Shown: positions 38,111 through 50,600 of the stretch, one piece after another
How the letters are laid out: the number at the start of each line of letters is the position of its first letter
Numbering within the stretch: the stretch's first letter is position 1
Assembly (NCBI GenBank): GCA_013396995.1
Contig: VWZP01003801.1
Coordinates: 1,074,354-1,138,353, forward strand
Source: Dicaeum eximium
Lineage: Eukaryota; Chordata; Aves; Passeriformes; Dicaeidae
Reading direction: 5' to 3'
DNA: 64,000 nucleotides
Program-made: the position numbers and the translations under genes
Notes under the pieces: model-generated
What the model was told of the DNA's origin: nothing
The model's input: only the letters and a program-made list of their open reading frames with translations
The model's database searches: none

Positions 38111-38160
38111 ATCCCAGCCCCGCAGCATCCCGACCCTGTCCCACAGCATCCTGACTCCAG
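37984..38160. repeat. 16-bp GC-rich minisatellite with an assembly N
   Basis: About ten copies of a 16-bp unit with the core cagcatcccg followed by variable bases (acacca, gcccca, gccccg). Successive cores start at 37984, 38000, 38016 and 38032. An N at 38048 interrupts the register and suggests that the array was hard to assemble or is collapsed. The last copies are diverged. Confidence 0.9.
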
Positions 38161-39938
38161 AGCTGGCCCCGGAGCATCCTGGTCCCAGCAATTCGGCTTT
38201 GGCATGGGCTGAGAGATTCCTGTCCCAAAAAGCTCCAGCCCAGGCTGCAAGTGTTCGCTTCAGAAATACAAAGTGCCCCTTTTCTGTTTGCACGGTTAGG
38301 TTTTCCTTTGGATTTAGGCAGAGAGGAAGCCAAGGGTATGACTTAAGTGGTTTGGATTGTGGATGTTGGCTGTTGGGATTTTATAGAAACAGCCCAAAGG
38401 TGGGTATTTCTAAAGGTCCTACATGACCCAAACCACACCTTTACAGGGTCCTGCCTTCAGAAGCTCACAGCCAAGGCTGCAGGGCTGCATTTGGTCCATC
38501 CATGTGTGACTGGGCTGTGGATTGGGTCAGTGGGTCAGGTCTGATGGGGATGCCAGGACAGGCTGCCAGTCAAAGAGCCATTCACAGCTGGGACCACCTC
38601 CCCACTGCCACTGTTGCAGGAAAGATTAGAAACCACCTGGCTGAAGAACAAAGCCCAGAGGCTTCTATTCCTTCACCTTCACACCAAAGAAAGCCCAAAG
38701 CAGCTCCTAGCCAGCCTGATACTGTCTAAACACCCACAGACAGCACAGCTGGGAGTGAGTGTATCTGTCCTTGCCTCCCACTGTGCCATCAGCTCTTCAG
38801 AGGTATTGGCAGGGAATAGTATTTAGGAAAAATAAAAACAAACAACCATCCAAAAATCCATCCATTTATGACCCTGCATCTGAGCCCAAATTATGATTCA
38901 TGACCAAAAGTGATTAAAAGATCTTGCAGTGATTTGAACAATGATTTTTCCAAGCAGAGGCAGCTCTAAGCAGGGAGCACAAGACTCCTGAGAAAGCAGG
39001 AGGAATGCACTCCAAGCCTGAACGCTGCAGATGAAATTTGTTGCATCATATAATCTGCTTTTGTGCTTTGTTTCAGCTAGACAGGAAGATACCAAGACAG
39101 CATGAGAAAGGCCATTTCTTCAAGATCTCCAGTGCAGATTGGGAGAATCAGTCACACTGCCAGGGTCACCAGCAGCTTCATTTACTTTTCTTTTTCATTG
39201 CTTTGCTAAAGCCAATCTCCAATGGGGCAAGCAAGGAGGGAGTGTCAGCATATAGATGCCAGTCAGAGGCAGAGAGGAAAAAGGTTAAGATATAACAGCT
39301 GAAAGTTGTTAGATGGAAACACCGTTTTTTTTACAGATACTGAGAGCACTGTGGTTTTATAAAACCTCCCATTGTATTGCACTAATAAGTCAAGTGTTTG
39401 CAGCCGAGCCAGCAGACACACTCTACAACATCTATTACCAGTCTGTTTATTTACAAAGGCAGCCAGCAAGCCAAAACCAAACAGAAAAGAGGAAAGACTG
39501 AAATATGGACTGGCTTTAATTTAAAATCCTAGGGCTCGGTTTGTCATTTTCTTTTGTGTTTCACACCCTCCCCCCTGTTTTTTCTTCAAGGAATGATTAT
39601 CCAAAGGCAACCAGGAAAAGGACTGTTTCCCTCTAGGTGTCTCTCTCCCTGTTTTTATCCTCAGTTTTCACACACACAACACACACACACACAGACTTTT
39701 CTGGCCTCCCAGTCCAACATTACCTCTCCACTAGCACAGCAATCTCTCACATCCCAGCCCAGTGCTTCCCCAAACAGAAACAAAAAATCCCTTCAGGGAT
39801 AAAAATGTGGTCAGAGTAACACACCTCTGCGTGTTACATCTCCCTCAGTAGGGGATGGCATGAGGGACAGAGAACAAGAAAAAAAGAAAAGGTGGGAGCA
39901 ATTTTAAATAAAAGAAAAAAGTTACATTAAATTATTGC
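38161..39938. other. Intergenic sequence between the CpG block and CHST13
   Basis: Nothing beyond the CA microsatellite was recognised. The two genes end facing each other, so any transcript here would be non-coding or an extended 3' UTR. Confidence 0.55.
39668..39694. repeat. (CA)n microsatellite
   Basis: A short, slightly interrupted CA run downstream of the CHST13 3' end. Confidence 0.9.
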
Positions 39939-39944
39939 TTTATT
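39939..39944 (-). terminator. CHST13: Candidate polyadenylation signal of CHST13
   Basis: TTTATT on the plus strand reads AATAAA on the minus strand, about 440 bp after the CHST13 stop codon. On the minus strand it is followed by T-rich sequence. It is the nearest clear signal noticed; other sites further on cannot be excluded. Confidence 0.5.
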
Positions 39945-40381
39945 TCTGGTTCTATGCAAGTCTCTGATACACTCCACTCTGACTCCTGAGACTCCATGTC
40001 TGCCCCCAAACAGCCCAGTAAGAAAGACCAGAAGGGATCCTGCCCGAAAAAGGAGCCTTCTCAAGATTTGGATCTACAGAGGAGTCTCTTAGTTAAAAGG
40101 AAGTCCCCAACCAAGGCAAGAAGTGTCCAGTCCCACCACCATTCCCTGTAGATATTGAAGGCTGGGAGGGAAAGGGAAGGAAAAGCTCCAGCCCCAGTGT
40201 TTTGACAAGTGTTCTTCCTCCAGATCATGCACAAACAAGACATCAGGAGGTGGAGCAGAACCTAATAAAAGGGCACAGAGAAGAAGTCAACCAAGAGATG
40301 AGCACAAGGCAGGAGGGGAGGAACTGTGGCAAGGTGAGAGTTATCCAGCTCTCCCTCACCTCTTCCCCCGCAGGCCCTGCC

Positions 40382-41227
40382 TCACCGGATGCGGAGGTAC
40401 GAGGGGATGGAGTAATTGAACAGCAAGTAGTCCATTTTGTATAAATTAAAGAGTCTCCTTTGGTAGAAGGGGCTAATGTCCTGGAAGAACTGCGCTGTCA
40501 TGTCGTCCGTCGTCCTGGTGGTCTTGGACGAAGCCGGGAACTTGACGCTGGCGTCGGCCCCCACCAGCTGCAGGATGTAGTTGGCATCTTCGGCCAAGGT
40601 CTCATACTTGCCCACCACGTCGTAGTGGATGATGCAGGGGTGGCAGAGCGAGTGCACCCGCTCCCAGTGCTCGTTGAAAGGCTCCTCCTGCTGCGTCCGC
40701 GGGTCCAGCAGGTAGTACACGAACTCCTCGAAGCGCACGTCGTCGCCGCGCTCCAGGGCCCGCTCGCTGGGCTCCCGCCGGTGCCGCCGGACGATCTTGG
40801 TCCCGTAGCGCTTGTGGAAGGCCGTGTTGTAGCTGAGCGTGAACTTGTTGCGGTAGGCCGAGACCAGGCGCTTGAAGGGCTCCCGCACGAAGACGAACTT
40901 GAGGTAGCTGCGCAGGCGGAGGTTGATCTCGGGAACGCTGTACTCGGACAGGCTGCGCAGGTTGGAGGGCACGTGGGCCTCGTGGGCGGGGATTTCCAGC
41001 GGGTCCCGGTACTTGCCTTGCCCCGTCAGGACCATCATCACCCGCTTCCAGTTAGTGCAGGCCACTTTGGGCACGTAGCAGTAGAGCAGCCCGTGCGTGT
41101 CATCCACCACCAAGTGCCGCAGGTCCTCCGGCTGCAGGAGACGCCGCTTGCGGGTGTAACGGCTGCAGATGTTGCTCAACATCTCCCGTCTCTGCTGGTG
41201 AACTGCCTGCAGGGACGACTGCTCAAA
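40382..41227 (-). CDS. CHST13: CHST13 last exon: catalytic domain
   Basis: On the minus strand the acceptor gggttttttctccccag is followed by TTTGAGCAG at 41227. The frame runs 281 codons to TGA (40384-40382). Exon residues 53-62 form the PAPS 5'-phosphosulfate site, and 115-129 the 3'-phosphate site. The C-terminus NYSIPSYLRIR resembles the end of human CHST13. The exon is far richer in G+C and CpG than its flanks, which also creates long antisense open frames. No in-frame interruption is seen. Confidence 0.96.
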   Translation of the reverse strand, partial: FEQSSLQAVHQQRREMLSNICSRYTRKRRLLQPEDLRHLVVDDTHGLLYCYVPKVACTNWKRVMMVLTGQGKYRDPLEIPAHEAHVPSNLRSLSEYSVPEINLRLRSYLKFVFVREPFKRLVSAYRNKFTLSYNTAFHKRYGTKIVRRHRREPSERALERGDDVRFEEFVYYLLDPRTQQEEPFNEHWERVHSLCHPCIIHYDVVGKYETLAEDANYILQLVGADASVKFPASSKTTRTTDDMTAQFFQDISPFYQRRLFNLYKMDYLLFNYSIPSYLRIR

Positions 41228-44200
41228 CTGGGGAGAAAAAACCCAACAGATACGGTCACCAGCTTGCCCAAGCTGACTGCGGCCTACACACAACACTTGG
41301 CCCACAGTTGTCCCCATTGCTCCCTCTTTACTGGGTTCGTCAGTCACCCACGTGGGATCCTGGAGACTTTGAACACATCTTGATTTGGTGCACTTAATCC
41401 TTGGACAGGCTGGCATCAAAAAAAAGGACAAAATGTGATGAGGAGCTGAATGAGGAGAAAAATCGAAGGAGTGAGGGAAGAAGGCGTGGTGCAGAGAGGG
41501 TCAATAACAGAGCGTTTTTTTAAAAGCAGACACACACCCTGGGCTAACGTGGTCTCCCTCACACCAGGCTGGGGGGCTGCATGGCCCCAGGGACAGAAAG
41601 CACAGCCTGTTTGCCCTGCACACCTCCTGCTGCTATGGGGCACTGCTGCCCCACACTGACACCCACACACGTGCTTGCTGCGGACACCCAGCCAAGGGCA
41701 GAAACGTGGCACATACATTTGGGCACACTGGATGGAAATGGAGAGTGTCCTGCCAAGGAAAGGCAAATGGAAATGGTCTCTAATACTGATGATCAAACCC
41801 TGGTGAGCAGGAGGGGAGCTGGAGATGAGGTGGGGTGGCAGGTGTGATGGAAAGGAGCAAGGGTCTGAGTAGGTGGTGCTGGGGCCCTTCCTGAGGGCTT
41901 TGGGTTCCTTTTCCCAAGGGACTTTTTCCACACAGGCCAGTCCAATGCCTCAGCTCTGGTCACAGTTTCCTTTGGCCGCAGGGACAAGGAACCAACACAT
42001 GGTCCTTTAACCCTTCTGACCCTCGCACCAAGAACTGGCAGCTGCTGCACTGGCTCACCAGAAGCCCAGAGTCCCTTAACCCCTGACCCAGCTGAAACCC
42101 CCTTGCAGATCTGGGGACGTGACATTTCCTGTCATGGTTTTTGTCAGAAATCCCAAACTGTCATTAGAACATCCGGGGAAGGAAACCATTTCCAGGAAGT
42201 CAGAAGGGGAAGGTCCCCTCCTCCTCCTGCCCACTATGTCCCTATTTGGCTCACAAGAGTTGGGAAATTCCATGTTCCTCATTGCTGGGAACATCCAACA
42301 GCCTCGTCTGGGAAGAGCAGCACCAACCACCCGCTAAGCTGGGGGTGCCCTGACCCCGCAGGGCTGTGGCTTTAATGACAAGCAGTGACCACCACCTCCC
42401 AACATCACATTGCTCCCACTTTGGGATTGTAAAGACATTCCTCCCAGTGTCAGAGGGTGCCACAGCAAACAGCTCTGCAGCTGCACAGATGTGGTAATGT
42501 CCAGATGAAAGGAAAGGGCAGGCCTTGCTGCCTACAGGGCTCCTGAGAGCTGTCACTGCCCAGCCATGCTAAAGGACACCCTCTGCAGTGCTCCCTCACT
42601 GCTCCCTGGGGGCTAATGAGCTGTTTAGAGGGGCACTTGTAAGGGCTTGTAAAGCTCCTGCCAGGATTGGGATACTAAGGCAAACTGTCCATCCTGTGGG
42701 TGATCCAGCAGACCTGTCATCTTCAGAGAGACACTAAAATCTGGCAAACAGCTCATTCTGCAAGGGATGAACCGCACTCAGACCCTTTTGGATCTTATTT
42801 CCACAAAAGAAATAACCTCATCCAGGTCACCTTAGTCACCACTTTCTCCAGGAACCCGTATGGGCAGTAATCTGAGACAGGCTCAGGAGAAAGCATCCCA
42901 TCCTTACTCCTTCCAGCAGGGACACAATAATGGAAAATGCCAAAAGGAAGGAAATTCAGGTGAACAGATGCTAACTGCCAGCAAGGTATGACTCTGACAT
43001 TGTTGGCTACTAGGCTACAAAGAAAATACAGCACCTAGGGAAGTGATAACCACAGCTGAAGAAGAATTCTCATGCTGCCTTGCAACACAGCCAAACCTTT
43101 CAATAGAAATCTCTTTTGTTTGGAGCCTCCCCATCAGCTTTTAAAATTGGAAAACCTTTCTTGCAAGGCCTTAGAAAAAGAGGCATTTTAATAATGTGAT
43201 TTTTTTCAGGTGTTTTTCCCTGCACTTGCATAATTCAAAACCATTGGACCAGAGAGACAGACAGACAGACACTGTCTGCAGGCATGGCAACAAATAAATG
43301 TAACTACTTTTCAGCAGCCGCCCACTGGAATAAATGCATGTCTTGCAGTTATTCCAGAGCAAAATTGCTCCCTTCATTTCCTTCTCTTTAAAAGCCAGGG
43401 AAATTAAGTATCACTTTTAAGGAAATAGCACCATGACATTCCAGCAGCTCCAGGGTTTGCTGGCATCATGGCCAAGGGACTCCATATTTGCCATTTTTCA
43501 GAGAGCAAACGTACTCTGGCTGCTTACAGACACAAGAGTGCCAACCTAGAGAGCAACACAAAGCAGCACACATGGGAAGAGCTGACTCTGGCTGCACTGG
43601 GCACTGCCCACGGGCAGTGGGGAGGCAGCAGGGATGGCAGCTCACTGAGGGGCCCCCAGCATTGCCCTCTGCTCCTGGGGGCTGCAGCAGACGACAGCCC
43701 CTTGGACACAGGGAGATGCAGGGCACATTTGGTGGCTGGGGCACGTGGCATGGCACCCGTTGGAGGGTGGTTTCCCACAGGGCTTCCTGCAGGGAAGTTG
43801 TGGGTGAAGATCCCTCTGCAAAGGCAAGTGTGGCTGAATGAGGGGAAAAACTGCATGCCCAGGGGGAAATGCAGCAGAAAGAAACAAACATTTTTAACAG
43901 CTCTGACCACAAGCCCTGCTGTGAAGGGCAAGCAGGACCCCTTCCATGATTCCTGCACAGGGATGGACCCACTAAACCCACCTGGAGGGGAGTGACTTTT
44001 TGCCCAGGCTGTGCTTGACTGCTCATTTCTCAGCAGGTATAGCTGGCACAGCTCAGAGTGATGGAGAGGCTTGAGATGTTCCAGGATTATAAATCCCCCA
44101 TGGCAGAGTCCAGCCATATCTATGTAAACATATATATATCACATACCTATGTGTGTGCATATATATATATAGCAGCTAACACAGAAACATCTGTCAATTA

Positions 44201-44628
44201 TTAGCTCAGGAAGGGCAGCAATGAAGCTCCTGCCCTGCTGTGATGGCCCAGAGTTGGCTTTGAAATGTTCAGATGGCAAAGTCTCCCAGGTTTGCCCTGC
44301 TATGGCTCAGCCCACTGGTAATTAGAACGTTTCCCAAGTACCAGCAAGGGCCATAAGCAGTGTTTATCAAGTTACTCCCCCAAGCAGTGTGGTCTTGTCT
44401 TTTAGACACAGCCAGAGGTTCAGCTGCAAGGATCCTGGGGGTGGCTGGACCTGGCACAGTGCCCCACACACCAGAGGAGTGGAAGAAAAGGTCAGCACTC
44501 AGTGCTCCACTCCATCTTCGCCCCACCACTTCTCTGTCCCTGTCCCCTTACCTGGTCACTCTCATACAGGGCCTGGAGTGGGCTGCGACCAGCCTTGCCT
44601 TGCCAGGTGGATCTCATGTCTTCAGAGG
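40382..44628 (-). CDS. CHST13: CHST13, chondroitin 4-O-sulfotransferase 3 (5' end missing; two exons found)
   Basis: Two minus-strand exons, 44552-44628 and 40382-41227, join in phase 0 (GACCAG|TTTGAG). They give 306 complete residues; human CHST13 has 341, so only about 35 N-terminal residues are missing. The product belongs to the HNK-1ST/chondroitin 4-O-sulfotransferase family. These are Golgi type II membrane enzymes that transfer sulfate from PAPS to the 4-hydroxyl of N-acetylgalactosamine in chondroitin. The 5'-phosphosulfate site PKVACTNWKR and the 3'-phosphate site REPFKRLVSAYRNKF are intact. Blocks such as LLQPEDLRH, DPRTQQEEPFNEHWERVHSL and DISPFYQRRLFNLYKMDYLL resemble CHST13 most among CHST11-13 (recalled). 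The upstream exon must supply the start codon, membrane anchor and one nucleotide of a split codon. The gene is convergent with SLC41A3. Confidence 0.92.
41228..44551 (-). other. CHST13: CHST13 intron
   Basis: 3.3 kb between the middle and last exons, with GT/AG ends on the minus strand. It holds the TA-rich microsatellite and a short GACA run near 43255; nothing else was recognised. Confidence 0.85.
44120..44172. repeat. AT/GT dinucleotide-rich microsatellite in CHST13 intron
   Basis: Two TA-rich runs (acatatatatatcac and catatatatatatag) flank a short TG run. It is in the intron between the two recognised CHST13 exons. Confidence 0.8.
44552..44628 (-). CDS. CHST13: CHST13 middle exon (stem region)
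   Basis: On the minus strand the acceptor cactcctttttcag is followed by the exon at 44628, and the donor GACCAG|gtaagg follows 44552. It is 77 nt and begins with the last two bases of a split codon. It encodes SEDMRSTWQGKAGRSPLQAL and then YESDQ. The segment RSPLQxLYxxDQ is characteristic of CHST11 and CHST13 just before the catalytic exon. Phase with the next exon is exact. An in-frame ATG within the exon is not a plausible start because it would leave no membrane anchor. Confidence 0.88.
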
Positions 44629-47600
44629 CTGAAAAAGGAGTGAGGAAAATCAGAGGGGTTGGAAGGGTCTGCTTCCCTCACTGTCTCTTGAGATGCCCAA
44701 GTGGGGCTAAGACAACCTCTCCCAAGAAGAGACAAACCCATTTTGCTCTGGAACTGATGCTCAAGCAATGCTCTTCGCTCCCCCTTTGTAACCAAATCTG
44801 CAGATAGGATTCAAAGGGTCTAGACCTATTTTTTAACAAATAAAACACCGTAAATAAAGGTAACAATTACAATTTCAAGAGCAACTAGGAAAATATGCTT
44901 TTGGGAAATGCCACTTTGTCCAGGCTGTATGTTCAAGGGAATGAATCAGAGGAGACAGGACCATGACCAGCCCTGTGAGGGGTGAGATACCCTCTGTGCT
45001 TGGCAGAGATACAGGGCAGATCCAACACTGGCAGCTCTGTGCTGAGCCCCCACAGGCTCAGTTTGCAATTCCAGGCTCAGAGACACGGACAGGAGCACAA
45101 AAGTTGGTCAGGTGCTTTGTCTGACCGGTAAATCAATTGAAGTTCTTATTTGCTATTTATATTTTTTTCGTCCCTTCTAAACCAGCGGCATCTCCTGTGG
45201 TGTTTAAAGCTGAAGACAGCCACCCAGGCAGTCCTTGCCCCCTCCCTGCCCTGCAGATCAGCTATTTCATTTTGGAGCTCCATTTGCAGCAGCACCAAAC
45301 CCAAGGCTGGATGTGGCCAGCCACAAGTGCAGCACCAGAAACCCAATCAGTGACAGCTGCTCAAGTTCTCATGTTCATGAATTATTTAGGGCTGCAAACA
45401 CCTTCCAGGCTAGGAAGCATCTGCTTCAGCTGCCATTCCTCAGCCCCTGGGGTCCCCTCAGGGACCTCTTTCCAGCAGACTGGGGGCAGAACCATGTGGC
45501 CTGGATATCCCAAACCCAATGCATGGAGCCAGCCATGGCAGGGGCATGGGCTCTCACTTGCACAACACCTCCAAGCAGCTCTCCCACCACTCACACACCC
45601 TCTGCTTCTTGGCTCTGACTCTCTCCGTTGGCAGAGGATGCCAGGACAGTTTCCACATGACAAGGTTTGTAACCATGGGGGTTGTGCAGCCCTGGAGTTG
45701 GCTTCCACAGAAGGAATCACACCATGAGTTTTAAAATGGAGAATTATGGTTTTTTCTGAAGGGAAGATAGGACACATTGTTCAGGAGACTGCGGCCTGGG
45801 AGGCTCTTCCAGTCCTCCAAGTTCCTGGAAAAACCATCTGCCACAAGACATTTCTGGCAACGAGAAGGTTTCTAACAGAAGCTTTTTGCATGACATTTTG
45901 GGGCTCTGGATCTTTTCATTCACTGACCGTCACCAAACAACCCCAAATTTGTTATACAAGTCCCAGATGGCATCTGAACAACCAAAATAACCAGAAGGAA
46001 AAATCCAGATCCTGTGTTCATTTTGACATGCTTGTATTTTGCTTAAATGAAAACTGCTCCAAAGCACAAAGTCACCAGGGTCTCAGCTAAATATTATTCA
46101 TTCCTGGAGCTGTAATTAGGAGGAAATGACTGCCTGACCTCACAAAATTTCATCAGCAGTGCCTGTACGCTTGCGCGTCGGTGGGAAGTGACACTTCCCG
46201 CAGCACTGCACTGATCAAGACGTAGCTCAACGAGAAGGTGCAGCTTCTTCCTCAGTTCTCTATACCAGTTACCCCACAGGAGGGTGAAACAGCATCTGTG
46301 CCAGTGGGAGATAAGCAGAAAACCCAACGTAGAGTGCTGGGCTGAGATGCTCATCCCAGAGGAGCCCCGTTTCACATTTCCAGGCTCAGCCCTCTACAAA
46401 TGACAGGGAATGAGATCGACCTTGAAAACTCGACTCGCTGCAGCCCACATCTGCAAGCAGACAGCACTAAACCTGAGCCCCTTTCCCCTCTGGCTGGGGC
46501 TGATAAACTCCTGTTGGATGTAGGACTGTCCCCGCTGATGGCTGCTGGCAGTGCCTTGCAGCAGACACTGCTCCTATATTTAGTAAAAACAATGTGAGGG
46601 CGTTTGCTCTTGAGATTAACACGTGCATCAGCCAGAACCTTTCTCACTGGGCCAGAAGCAAACCCCGGGTGGTTTGGGCTGAATTAAGGCTGTTAGAAAT
46701 GCAAATATCTCGTGCTGGTGCTGCACAGGGCAGCATAGAAATGTCCCAGGGAAAGGCTTCAGTGTCTGTTGCAGCATCAGGTCATGGCCCCGGAGGAGTG
46801 CTGGCTTGGCAGGAGGCTCTTCGGGCTCAACAAAAGGCAGTAAATCTGCAGTAAAGAGGGGAGGGAGCAGAGGTCAGGCAGGTCACAGCCATGTTCTGAC
46901 CTCTTCAGTCCTCTTTTTTTTCAGAGGGACCAGCCTGGCCAGTGGCTGCTGCACTTTGCAGGGCTTTTGCCAACAGCCCCAGCAGAAACGTTGCAAAATG
47001 GATTTCGTCCAGCCCCTCCTTCCCAGCGCAAGATCTGGCAGAGAACAAGGCATCTCCTCTGGATAGCAGCAAACCCCCTGGGATCCCTGCTATGCTCTTG
47101 CTGTACAGAGTTCCAGAAAAAAAGAGGAAGAGCTTAAAAAAAATGGGAAAAAAAATTCCGTGCCAGGCTGCTCTCGTGCAGCTGGAAGAGGCCGGGAGTG
47201 CTGAGCTGGCAGGGGAAGACCACGGTACTGTGCGCTCCAAAGCAGTGACACCATCCTGCCCCAGGCGCTGCCAAACCCTCCAGAGCAAGGCCTGGCCTGG
47301 CAGCAGGATTTTGGTTTTTACACGGCTCCACCGCAGGAAGTCTCCCCGCTCACAAACTGTCTGCTCACACTACGCACGGCATCCCGAGGAGAAAAGCAGC
47401 CAGGATCCCGGCTGGGCCACGATGGTGGCGTTTGGAGCCAGGGTTAAGCCCCGTGGCAGATGCAGCTGTAGCCCTGCGCATCCATGAGGCACCGGTGCAC
47501 GAGGGCAGCATCTGCTGTGTCCCACAGGATGGAGTGTCCACTCTCCATAAGGCCGGGTCAGAGCGGCTGCAGGTGTGTAAACAGAGACAAGTCCAGGCTG

Positions 47601-50600
47601 TCTGTGCCCAAAGCATCCCCAAAACATCTGGGATCACCTGGCTGTCACAGTGCTAGGCAGGCCAGGGCTGCTGCAACCCGCTTGAGCCAGGGGCAGGCCG
47701 GAGACAGTGATTTAATGGAGTCCACTCCAACAAGATCAGCCTCTGACACCCAACACAGCCCTGCCCTGTGACCCCAAGCTGTGGCCACCCCCTGTTCATC
47801 AGCCCCAGCACCTGCAGCATCACTGCTCACACACTCCTGTCCCAGCCCTCCCTGCTGCCAGATGCTGGCTGGAATTTACACACCCCTCCTATGCCACTCA
47901 TTCATGCTGGAAGCCAGTTAAGTATCCCATTCCCTGTACCACTGGTTTACCAATCTCTGGAATGACCCTGGGACTCTCAAAAAGTTTGGGAAGGCCGAGG
48001 AATACTGAAATAAATGATAGTGTTGAGGAGGGAGTATCATGTGAGTGAATTAATGGTTTGTGTTGCATTTTGGCACCATGGCCCTGAGAACAGCAGGATA
48101 TTCCATCATGGAGGAGCTGCCAAGATCTTCACATCTTGGTTTTTCTCCTGACTTTGTAGCTTGTTACTGAGGTTCCCAGATTCCACCACATGCAGAGGTA
48201 ATCCATGGAAATTTAACATTGCCACAATTGCATCTGAAAGCAGGGACATCACTTGGCCAAGGCATATCAACTTTCTAAAGGGCAAAAAACACCAACCCTT
48301 GGCAACTGCAGGATCACTATTTGGGTGAGAAGTATCAACCCATTGCATGTCCCTGATCCAAATCTGAAGTGTTTTTCACTGACACGTGCAGAAAGACCAC
48401 ATTTGGCCTCTGAATCTTCAAACAGTGAGGGAAGGGAATAGGAGTGATGTGGAGCAGGAGACCAAAACCCGCTGTGCTAAGGCAGAGACACTGACCAGAA
48501 ATCACTGACTAAGATGAGCCTGAAAGGAAGCTCAGGCACATTTTTGAGTCTCCTGTGCTACAAGAGCTTTCAGACTTTTAGGGCTTAAAAAGATATCACA
48601 CTTCCTCCTTTCTTTCCTCCTCTACCCCAGAGTTCAGTGCTGTCCCATCACAGCTGAAGCTGCTCTCTTGCAGCGCGACATCAACACTGCAGCAGGGTCT
48701 GGGGCTTCAATGTCTTGCCAGCTGTCCTTGGAAAAGAGAATGGATTTTAAAGCTGTGAATATTTAGGTGTACTAGCTGATTGCAAAGACAGCCAGACATG
48801 TGTGAGGTGAGGGAAAGACTGGATCATGCCTATTCCAGACTTCTGGAAGCAGCAGTGAAAGAATATGCTGTTTTGGCTGCAGAGACCCTTAAAAAGGGAG
48901 GGAGGTTCTCTGCAACCACAACAGCAAATCCAGTGTGTGAACTGAAGAGTTTGGCTTGGAGACAGGATTCAGGCAGCAACAAGCCTGCTAGGCTGACATC
49001 AGCATTACCCAGGCTTGAGAAAACAGTCTGAAGAAAAGAAAGCAATTAAAAGATGTGGGTGCAACTGGATAATAAATAACTTAGAATGAAAATCAACATG
49101 GCACTAACCAGACACAGCTCATACCCATGCGAACTTGTCTGTAAATAAAATAAGCTGTTTCTGTAGATCAAGCCTATATGGTAGATCCTTACCTCCAGAT
49201 ACACACAGTGCAGGAGAGACAACACTCCACAGGAAACAAGGACTTCATCCTCTTCAGTCACAGAGGATGAAGTTTAGAAGGTGAACTGTAAAGGTCATAA
49301 GCAACAAGAAGGCAGGTGGCACTTAAATGAAAAACAGTGGGCAGAAGGCAGATTTCTAGAAAAATACCTGCCAGATTAGCTTTAGGATTAATACTTTGAG
49401 AAGGAGTCGACATAAAAAGAGAAAGATACTGATGATGGACAAAGACTTGCGAAAGGCTGCCTGTGTCAGGGAAAGACAAATACCAACAGGGAAACTGAAG
49501 CTCATCCTGGATAAGGGGAGTGGAAATTTAATAGGATTTAATTTCACAATGTCGGAATTCAGCAGTTTCTACTACTTTGCTGCTGGAAGTGGCAGGAGGT
49601 CCCAGCTGCATTAGTTCTGGGCTATCAGCTGCCAGTGTGACCGTCATAAAAAAAGGGAAATGAAGCCCTGAAACAAATCGGGTGAGATATTTGCCATCAC
49701 AGCAAAAAAAAATCATTATCCATATGCTATTATCCATAGCATTGGTGACCCTCACCTGCAGCACTGACAGCTCTGCTCTCCTGGGACCAAGGCAGATGCA
49801 GAGCTGCTGGAAGGGGTGACAGGTGAGCAGGTGATCCCAGGACTTGCTGTGCCATGGGAGGCTGCACGGGCTGGATGTGTGCATGAGCTGAGCTGGGATG
49901 CCATCACCCTGGGGAACAGGCCAGCAGAGAGGATGGCAGGTGTCTCACAGGCAGCACATCTTCACACTCCCTTGCTCAGGTGCCAGATAGGAAGAGGTTT
50001 GGAAACCCCAGATCAGTGGGAGTGAGTGGCTGGGATGTAACAGGAGGAATCCCAACTCATTTTGGGCTTGAGGATGAAGCTTTCAGATATTTTCCAGGCT
50101 GGACCCTGAGGCCACAAGAAGCCAAAAACTCCATGGTCTCCAATATGAAACACTGGAGAGGGTTAACACCTGGAGGAGATCCACTGGTCTCCAGACAAGG
50201 GAAGTGAAGAGACAGCACAGGTACTTGCACATGAGCAGGCACCCCAGAGGCCCTGAGGAGCTAATCCTGACCCCACCACTGCCTGCCCACTGCAGTCTCA
50301 CAGCCACAGCTTTGCTTCCTGTTGTGTCTGTGCAAAACCTAAAAAAAGAGAAAAAAAATAATTGCGGTGCCTGAAATGATCAGTGTAAATTACAGCCTGC
50401 AAATGCCAGCGGGGCAGTGGGAGAGGTGCTCCTTTGTTCTGTGGGAAGAGTCAGTTCTCAGGGGAGAACTGCCTTCTCTCTTGGAAGGGAATGCTCTCTG
50501 TCACACCAAAGAAAAGGTTCTGAAACTGAAGGTGGTATTTTCAATGGATTCTGACTTAACAAAGGAAAAAGGGCTGGTGACAGGAGCTATCTGCTTGGCA

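Noticed and set aside
40460..41383. 307-residue plus-strand open frame
   Set aside because: It is antisense to the GC-rich catalytic exon of CHST13 and its residues are the complement shadow of that frame.
49194..49261. Strong minus-strand donor CTGGAG|gtaagg as a CHST13 first exon
   Set aside because: The frames give phase 0 or 2, not the required phase 1, and no anchor helix is encoded.
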